Notes under the pieces: model-generated
The model's input: the letters and a program-made list of their open reading frames with translations, nothing else
What the model was told of the DNA's origin: nothing
Database searches by the model: none
Assembly: GCA_040384325.1 (NCBI GenBank)
Contig: JAZKJL010000006.1
Span: 248,001-312,000 of the forward strand
DNA from: JACMLX01 sp040384325
Lineage (GTDB): Bacteria > Gemmatimonadota > Gemmatimonadetes > Gemmatimonadales > Gemmatimonadaceae
Direction of reading: 5' to 3'
DNA length: 64,000 nucleotides
Program-made: the position numbers and the translations under genes
Shown: positions 58,751-64,000 of the stretch, piece after piece
How the letters are laid out: the number at the start of each line of letters is the position of its first letter
How positions within the stretch are numbered: position 1 is the first letter of the stretch

Positions 58751-60790
58751 TCAGCGCGAGGACGTGGTCTGGGCCGCCGGCCACTTGTCGAACCAGCTGC
58801 GCATGTAGAGTTGCGTGCGCATCCAGTTGGACGGCTTGGACGACGTGCCGTGCCATTCCTCGTTGAAGCGGATCATGGCGGTCGGCACCTTCATCACCTT
58901 GAGCGCCGAGTAGAACTCCTCGGTCTGCGGCATCGGCGTGCGCAGGTCCTGCACGCCGGTCATCAGCATCGTCGGCGTCTTCACGTTGCCGACGTACATC
59001 AGCGGCGAACGGCGGAGGTGCTCCGACGGGTCGTCCCAGGGCAGGCGCGCGAAGTTGCGATACCAGCTGGCGCCGTCGGTGGTGCCGACGAAGCTGAGCC
59101 AGTCGGTGACCGGGCAGTTGGCGCTGGCGGCGGCGAAGCGGTTGGTGTGGCCCACGATCCACGAGGTCAGCACACCGCCGCCCGAGCAACCGAACACGTA
59201 CATCCGCTTGCTGTCCACGTAGCCGCGATTGATGACGGTATCCACCGACGCCATCAGGTCATCGAAGTCCTTGCCCGGATAGGCGTTCTTGATGGCGTTG
59301 CCGAAGGCGCTGCCGTAGCCGGTGGAGCCGCGCGGGTTGGTGTAGAGCAGCACGTAGCCGTTGGCGACGTGATCCTGCCGTGCGAGGCTGAAGGCGCCGT
59401 TGTACATGGCGTGCGGACCGCCGTGGATCTCGAGCATCAGCGGGTACTTCTTGGCCGGGTCGAAATCGGGGGGCTTCACCACCCAGCCCTGGATGCGGAA
59501 GCCGTCCACGCTGGTGAGCCAGATCTCCTCGGTGCGGCCCAGCTGCTTGCCGGCCAGCACGTCGTCGTTCACGTGCGTGAGCCGCGTGATGGTGCCGGGC
59601 GTCCGCAGGTTGAGGCGCACCACGTCATTCGGCAGCAGCTCGGTGGACTGCACGCCGACCATGTTGCCGAGTCGATCCATGTCGGTGACGCTGAGCACCT
59701 GCTTGCCGGTGGTGATGGCGCGCGTGGCGCCGGTCACGCTGGTGAAGTACAGGTTGCGGTAGCCTTCGTTCTCGACGTTGTAGTACACGCCGCTGTTGTC
59801 GTGCGCCCACATCATGCCCTGTGGCGCGCGGTCCAGCGCGGCGTTGAGCGCCCGCGGGTTGGAGCCGTCGGCGTTCATCAGGTAGATGGTGGCGTCCTTC
59901 CACGTCGCGTCGGTGGAGTCGTAGCCGGTGTAGGCGATCAGGCGACCGTCGGGCGAGGCGACCGGATTGTTGTCGGGTCCCTTGCGACGGGTGAGCGCGC
60001 TGATGGTGCCGGCGCCGACGTCGGCGCGATAGACCTCGCTCTCGCGCCAGGCGCCCTCGGAGTCGGGGGTGCGCAGGCTGCTGAAGAGCAGCGCCTTGCT
60101 GTCCGGCGTCCAGCGGGCGGCGCTGTGATTCCAGTTGCCGTTCGTCACCTGACGCGCCTGGCCACCGTCGGCCGCCATCACGAACAGGTGCTGATAGCCA
60201 TCATCGGTGAAGCCGATGCGGTCGGAGCGATAGTTGAGGCGCTGCACGATGCGCGGCGCCTCGGTCCACTTGGCACCCTTGGGTGCGGCGGGGAGCGAGA
60301 TGTTCCACGTCTCGCGCGTCGGCACGTTCATGCGGAAGGCGACCTGCGAACCATCGGGCGACCATTCCGGCTCGGTCGGCGCCTCGGTGAGTCGCGTGAG
60401 CTGCGTGGCCCCGGCATCGCCGTCCATGAAGCGCACCCAGAGCTGCGCGCCGCTGGGGAGGCCGTTGGCGATGTAGAGCAGGCGGCTGCCATCGGGCGAC
60501 CAGCGCGGTGCCGAGCCGACCACCACACTCCGCTGGCGTGATCCGTCGGCGTTCATGACCCAGATCGCCGTGTCCCACTTGTCGTTCACCTTGTCCACGC
60601 TGCGCCGCGTGAAGGCGACCTGCTTGCCATCGGGCGACAGCTGCGGATCACCGACATCCTCCCACTCGAGGTAATCGGCGACGGTGATCTTGCGGCTGGC
60701 AGGTGGTGCCGCAGCCTGCTGTGCCGCCACCGGGGCGGCGAGGCCGAACGCGAGACCGGCGGTGGCAAGGGCGAACGGGAGTCGGCGCAT
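58751..60790 (-). CDS. Secreted S9 family prolyl oligopeptidase/acylaminoacyl peptidase
   Basis: From the ATG at 60790 the 679-residue protein has a signal peptide (LAAPVAAQQ). A seven-bladed WD40-like propeller has repeated SPDGKQVAFTR/SPDGSRLLY motifs (about 45-420). A C-terminal hydrolase domain contains the nucleophile motif GCSGGG (Ser near 535), Asp in VQDLRTP and His in EEWHGTS. It cleaves peptides in the periplasm or outside. The S9C-like sequence IQGWVVKPPDFDPAKKYP is the domain junction. Confidence 0.92.
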   Translation of the reverse strand: MRRLPFALATAGLAFGLAAPVAAQQAAAPPASRKITVADYLEWEDVGDPQLSPDGKQVAFTRRSVDKVNDKWDTAIWVMNADGSRQRSVVVGSAPRWSPDGSRLLYIANGLPSGAQLWVRFMDGDAGATQLTRLTEAPTEPEWSPDGSQVAFRMNVPTRETWNISLPAAPKGAKWTEAPRIVQRLNYRSDRIGFTDDGYQHLFVMAADGGQARQVTNGNWNHSAARWTPDSKALLFSSLRTPDSEGAWRESEVYRADVGAGTISALTRRKGPDNNPVASPDGRLIAYTGYDSTDATWKDATIYLMNADGSNPRALNAALDRAPQGMMWAHDNSGVYYNVENEGYRNLYFTSVTGATRAITTGKQVLSVTDMDRLGNMVGVQSTELLPNDVVRLNLRTPGTITRLTHVNDDVLAGKQLGRTEEIWLTSVDGFRIQGWVVKPPDFDPAKKYPLMLEIHGGPHAMYNGAFSLARQDHVANGYVLLYTNPRGSTGYGSAFGNAIKNAYPGKDFDDLMASVDTVINRGYVDSKRMYVFGCSGGGVLTSWIVGHTNRFAAASANCPVTDWLSFVGTTDGASWYRNFARLPWDDPSEHLRRSPLMYVGNVKTPTMLMTGVQDLRTPMPQTEEFYSALKVMKVPTAMIRFNEEWHGTSSKPSNWMRTQLYMRSWFDKWPAAQTTSSR

Positions 60791-60884
60791 GACTGATTCT
60801 CCGGCGGGTGGTCGATCGTGACGCAACGGCGAGTGGTGCGGGGATAATGATGCGCTGGCGGACGCCGCCGTGCCCAGCCCGCGA

Positions 60885-61262
60885 CTACTCGCCGCGGTAG
60901 GTGCAGCCGGAGGTGCAGGTCTCGTGCACCTGGACGGCGTGGAGCTGCGGCAGGGTCGGCGAGAGCCGCTCCCAGATCCAGCGGGCGAGCACCTCGCTGG
61001 TCGGATTCTCGAGGCCGGCGATGTCATTCAGGCAGTAGTGATCCAGCTGCGCGTCGAGCGGCGCCCAGGCGGCCTTGATGTCGCCGAAGTCCATCAGCCA
61101 GCCGGTGTGCGGATCAACCGGTCCGCGCACGATGAGCCGGATGCGGAACGAGTGGCCGTGCAGCCGCCGGCACTTGTGCCCCGGCGGCACGTTCGGGAGG
61201 AAGTGCGCCGCCTCGAAGGTGACGTCACGATGCAGCTCGACGACGTGGCCCGTGGTGCTCAT
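60885..61262 (-). CDS. queD: 6-carboxy-5,6,7,8-tetrahydropterin synthase (QueD)
   Basis: The 125-residue protein makes 6-carboxytetrahydropterin from dihydroneopterin triphosphate, the first committed step to 7-deazaguanine. FEAAHFLP and CRRLHGHSF carry the zinc histidines and the catalytic Cys, and DFGDIKAAW, ENPTSEVLARWIWERL and HETCTSGC fit the family. Its ATG overlaps the queE stop (ATGA), so translation is coupled. It is the last gene of queC-queE-queD. Confidence 0.94.
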   Translation of the reverse strand: MSTTGHVVELHRDVTFEAAHFLPNVPPGHKCRRLHGHSFRIRLIVRGPVDPHTGWLMDFGDIKAAWAPLDAQLDHYCLNDIAGLENPTSEVLARWIWERLSPTLPQLHAVQVHETCTSGCTYRGE

Positions 61263-61903
61263 CGGATCTCCAGCCATTTGTGCGTCTGCAGGCTGAGGCG
61301 CCACTGCGGATGTGCAAGGCAGTAGGCCAGCGCGGCGCGCACGTTGGCAGCACCGTCGGGGCCATCCATCGGCTGCAGGTAGAAGAGGCGGAAGTCGAGA
61401 TCGGCGAAGCGCTCGGGCTGCGCGTCTGGTTCCGCCTGTGGATACACCAGCTTCAACTCGGTGCCGCTGGTGAGCACCAGCGGCGCGTTGGCCTTCGGGC
61501 TGACGCAGATGTGATCGAGGCCGCGCGGTGCGGGCTGCGTGCCGTTCGTCTCCACCGCGACCTCGAAGCCGCGCGCGTGCAGCGCGTCGATCGCCGTCTC
61601 GTCGAGCTGCAGCAGCGGCTCGCCACCGGTGCAGACCACCAGCTTCCGCGCCCGCGGCGAGGCATCGGCGGGCCAGCGCGCGTCCACGTGCGCGGCCAGC
61701 GATTCCGCATCGCCGAACTTGCCACCATCGGGGCCGATACCGACGAAGTCGGTGTCGCAGAAACGGCAGACGGCGGTGGCGCGGTCGGCTTCGCGCCCGG
61801 TCCACAGGTTGCAGCCGGCGAAGCGCAGGAACACGGCCGGACGTCCGCTCTGCGCACCCTCGCCCTGCAGGGTGTAGAAACACTCCTTCACCGCGTAGGC
61901 CAT
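61259..61903 (-). CDS. queE: 7-carboxy-7-deazaguanine synthase (QueE)
   Basis: The 214-residue radical SAM enzyme converts 6-carboxytetrahydropterin to 7-carboxy-7-deazaguanine. Its cluster-binding cysteines are Cys31, Cys46 and Cys49 in a CX14CX2C arrangement; QueE enzymes often have a longer first gap than the usual CX3CX2C. TGGEPLLQ is the SAM-binding glycine motif, and ETNGT and SPKAN are family strands. It overlaps queC by one base (TGATG) and queD by four. Confidence 0.94.
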   Translation of the reverse strand: MAYAVKECFYTLQGEGAQSGRPAVFLRFAGCNLWTGREADRATAVCRFCDTDFVGIGPDGGKFGDAESLAAHVDARWPADASPRARKLVVCTGGEPLLQLDETAIDALHARGFEVAVETNGTQPAPRGLDHICVSPKANAPLVLTSGTELKLVYPQAEPDAQPERFADLDFRLFYLQPMDGPDGAANVRAALAYCLAHPQWRLSLQTHKWLEIR

Positions 61904-62637
61904 CAGCCGAGCTCCGAGGGTGCGATGGCGTAGCGCGTGGGATCGGGAATGCCGGCCTCGTGGAAGCCCTTGTGGCGCAGCTGGCAGGCGTCGCAGTGCC
62001 CGCAGGCACCGCCATCCTCGCTGGGATCGTAGCAGCTGATGGTGCGCGAGTAGTCCACGCCGAGCGAGGTGCCGAACTCCACGATCTGCTTCTTGGTCAT
62101 CTGCTGCAGCGGGGCGCGGATCACCACGCGGGTCCGCCCTTCGACGGCCGATGCCGTGGCCAGGTTGGCGAGCGTCTCGAAGGCGCTGATGAACTCGGGG
62201 CGGCAGTCGGGATAGCCCGAATAATCGAGCGCGTTGACGCCGATGAAGATGTCGCTGGCGCCGAGCACTTCGGCGTAGGCGAGCGCGAACGACAGGAAGA
62301 TCGTGTTGCGGGCCGGCACGTAGGTCACCGGGATGCCGTGCGACAGGTCGCTGGCGCTGCGGTCCTTCGGCACGGCGATGGAGGCGTCGGTGAGGGCCGA
62401 GCCGCCGAAGCCGCGCAGGTCGATGTCGAGGACCGCGTGCCCGGTGGCGCCGAGGGTGGTGGCGATGCGCTGCGCCGCGGTGATCTCGTGCTGATGCCGC
62501 TGTCCGTAGCGGAAGGTCAGCGCATGCGCCGCATACCCCTCGGCGATAGCATGCGCCAGCACGGTGGTGGAATCGAGTCCTCCGCTGAGCAGGACGACGG
62601 CCGGGCGCTGACCGGGTGCGGGTGTGGAGGCTGACAT
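61903..62637 (-). CDS. queC: 7-cyano-7-deazaguanine synthase (QueC)
   Basis: The 244-residue ATP-dependent ligase turns 7-carboxy-7-deazaguanine into preQ0. It has the PP-loop LLSGGLDSTT (residues 16-25) and four zinc-binding cysteines in ISCYDPSEDGGACGHCDAC near the C-terminus. It is the first gene of the operon. PreQ0 feeds queuosine in tRNA or 7-deazaguanine DNA modification. QueF, Tgt and QueA are not in the window. The start at 62637 lies one base from the divergent chrA start. Confidence 0.94.
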   Translation of the reverse strand: MSASTPAPGQRPAVVLLSGGLDSTTVLAHAIAEGYAAHALTFRYGQRHQHEITAAQRIATTLGATGHAVLDIDLRGFGGSALTDASIAVPKDRSASDLSHGIPVTYVPARNTIFLSFALAYAEVLGASDIFIGVNALDYSGYPDCRPEFISAFETLANLATASAVEGRTRVVIRAPLQQMTKKQIVEFGTSLGVDYSRTISCYDPSEDGGACGHCDACQLRHKGFHEAGIPDPTRYAIAPSELG

Positions 62638-62638
62638 C

Positions 62639-63826
62639 GTGGAGTCAAGGCTAACGGCCCCGGTCGGCGCCGGAAACAGGGACGAGTCGAATGCGATCGC
62701 ACGACTGTTCCTGCGGCTTGGCCTGACGGCGTTCGGCGGTCCGGCGGCGCACATCGCGATGATGGAAACGGAGGTCGTCACGCGTCGCGGCTGGATGACG
62801 CGGGCGGAATTCCTGGACCTGCTCGGCGTGGTGCAGGTGTTGCCGGGACCGAACTCCACCGAGCTGGCGATTCACGTGGGTCACGCGCGCGGCGGCTGGC
62901 ACGGCGGCCTGATCGCCGGGTGTTGCTTCGTGCTGCCGAGCGTGGCGCTGGTGTGGCTGCTGGCATTGCTGAGCGGCGCACCGGGGATGGCCGGTGCCAG
63001 CCGCACGGTGCTGTGGTGGCTGGCCCCGATGGTGGTGGCGGTGGTGGGGGAGGCGTTGTGGAAGTTCGGGAAGCAGGCAGCGATGCGTCCGTCGGCCGTG
63101 ATGGTCATGCCTGTCACGGCGCTGGCGGCTGTGATGCTGCCGTCGGACCTGCTGGTGCTGCTGACGGGAGCGGTGGCCGCGATGCTGCTCGGTGCGCCGC
63201 GCACGCGGGATGTGGCGGGGGCCGCGGGGATGGCGGTGGTCACGCTGCTGGGTGCGGGGCCGCTGGCGGCACAGGTGGCGATGGGTGGGGTGGCGCCGTC
63301 GGTCGCCGCGATCTTTCTCTACTTCCTGCGCGCCGGCATGAGCGTCTTCGGCAGCGGGTACGTCCTGCTGGCGTACCTGCAGCGCGACCTGGTGACCGGT
63401 CGCGGCTGGCTGACGATGGATGCGCTGCTGCAGGCCTCGGCGCTGGCACAGGTCACCCCGGGCCCGCTGTTCACCACCGCGACGGCGGTGGGGTATGCGA
63501 TGGGCGGGTCGGCGGGCGCGATGGCGGCGACGGTCGGTATCTTCGCGCCGGCCTTCGCGAGCGTGGTGGTGGGTGCACCGGTGCGCCGGCTGCTCGATCG
63601 ATCGCCGATGGCCCGCCGCGCGCTGGACGGCGTCGTGATCGCGAGCGTGGCGTTGCTCGGTCGCGCCGTGGTGGGATTCGCCATGCCGTTGCAGGCGTGG
63701 CAGTGGGCGCTGTGTCTCGGTGCGGCGGTGTTGCTGTTCGCGGTGCGCGTGTCTGCCACCTGGCTGCTGCTGGCGTCGGTTTTGGCCGGTGTGGCGGCGT
63801 CGGTCCTTCACTTCTCCCTGTCATGA
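62639..63826 (+). CDS. chrA: Chromate transporter (ChrA, two-domain form)
   Basis: The 395-residue protein has two homologous halves of about six TMs each. GLTAFGGPAAHIAMM near residue 30 opens the first, and FLRAGMSVFGSGYVLLAYLQRD near 225 opens the second, both CHR-domain signatures. QVLPGPNSTELA and QVTPGPLFTTATAVGY are the matching second motifs. Long ChrA proteins export chromate or take up anions. The GTG at 62639 has GGAGG at a good distance; an in-frame GTG at 62624 would overlap queC. Confidence 0.88.
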   Translation: MESRLTAPVGAGNRDESNAIARLFLRLGLTAFGGPAAHIAMMETEVVTRRGWMTRAEFLDLLGVVQVLPGPNSTELAIHVGHARGGWHGGLIAGCCFVLPSVALVWLLALLSGAPGMAGASRTVLWWLAPMVVAVVGEALWKFGKQAAMRPSAVMVMPVTALAAVMLPSDLLVLLTGAVAAMLLGAPRTRDVAGAAGMAVVTLLGAGPLAAQVAMGGVAPSVAAIFLYFLRAGMSVFGSGYVLLAYLQRDLVTGRGWLTMDALLQASALAQVTPGPLFTTATAVGYAMGGSAGAMAATVGIFAPAFASVVVGAPVRRLLDRSPMARRALDGVVIASVALLGRAVVGFAMPLQAWQWALCLGAAVLLFAVRVSATWLLLASVLAGVAASVLHFSLS

Positions 63827-64000
63827 TCACGATTCGTCCCGCTCGCACGATCGCCTTCGCCACACTGCTGTCGCTGGTCGGTTGCGCCAGCGCCGGCACC
63901 GCCGCGCCGCCGGTGCCGCCGCCCGCCACCGGCGCCGACGTGGTGCAGCGCATGCGTGCCGCGTACGACGGGCAGTGGTTCCAGACCTTGCAGTTCACGC
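63823..64000 (+). CDS. Lipoprotein, truncated by the right edge
   Basis: The frame starts MITIRPARTIAFATLLSLVG with lipobox LVGC, then a Thr/Pro/Ala-rich linker and DVVQRMRAAYDGQWFQTLQFT before the window ends. The ATG overlaps the chrA stop (ATGA), so the two are probably cotranscribed. The visible 59 residues are too few for a family call. Confidence 0.7.
   Translation, partial: MITIRPARTIAFATLLSLVGCASAGTAAPPVPPPATGADVVQRMRAAYDGQWFQTLQFT

Noticed and set aside
58232..60541. A 769-codon plus-strand frame opposite the S9 peptidase.
   Set aside because: No recognisable motif. The antisense gene has a signal peptide, propeller repeats and a catalytic GxSxGG.

Overview
The window is a G+C-rich (roughly two thirds G+C by eye), densely coded stretch of a Gram-negative chromosome. 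Lipoprotein signal peptides, a TSP3/OmpA-type outer-membrane protein, SURF1, a LolA-like protein, FtsX-type ABC exporters, secreted S9 and M3 peptidases, hybrid histidine kinases and a class II photolyase fit Gemmatimonadota best. That placement is an inference from gene content; no rRNA or ribosomal protein gene is present. Neither tRNA gene encodes its CCA end. Genes are often joined by ATGA, GTGA or TGATG overlaps. Long antisense frames occur throughout, as expected at this G+C, and were left out.

Layout. 1-4.7 kb: a truncated Eco57I-type adenine methyltransferase (it runs off the left edge), then LD-carboxypeptidase, rhodanese and Nudix genes. 4.7-12.6 kb: a lipoprotein, then a continuous plus-strand cluster of mntH, a universal stress protein, an MntR/DtxR regulator, two FtsX permeases, an ABC ATPase and an unusual FtsX-AttH fusion. 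12.7-20.6 kb: DUF72, SURF1, EamA exporter and MgtE, a degenerate HMA protein, a beta-hydroxyacid dehydrogenase, a lipoprotein, DUF2203 and RNase Z. 21-23.9 kb: a KGG stress protein whose terminator T-tract carries a complete ISL3-family insertion sequence, then a GT2 glycosyltransferase. 23.9-27 kb: class II photolyase, tRNA-Ala(CGC) and a lipoprotein.

27.1-29.97 kb is the accessory hot spot. An intact tRNA-Gln(CTG) gene is followed by two further copies of its 3' 43 bases. These bracket a frameshifted MNT/HEPN toxin-antitoxin pair and a DUF1326-DUF2182 pair. No integrase is visible. 30-41.4 kb holds an exported TIM-barrel lipoprotein, a caspase-like His/Cys protein, a GT39 glycosyltransferase, a PHP-DUF3108 fusion, an eight-repeat cysteine-rich lipoprotein, a HerA-like ATPase, a DUF429-like protein, DUF4399 and DUF4286.

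41.5-54 kb has two hybrid histidine kinases, an alpha/beta hydrolase, a PF04020 membrane protein, an ABC-2 type exporter, the OmpA protein, and a gap holding three near-consensus DnaA boxes. 54-64 kb has an M3 oligopeptidase and MFS pair, a LolA-like protein, a zinc-ribbon protein, an S9 peptidase, the queC-queE-queD operon for the 7-deazaguanine precursor, a divergent chrA, and a lipoprotein cut by the right edge.

The most unusual items are the tRNA-Gln repeat island, the FtsX-AttH fusion in the manganese cluster, the PHP-DUF3108 fusion, the caspase-like orphan and the insertion sequence sitting in a terminator T-tract.
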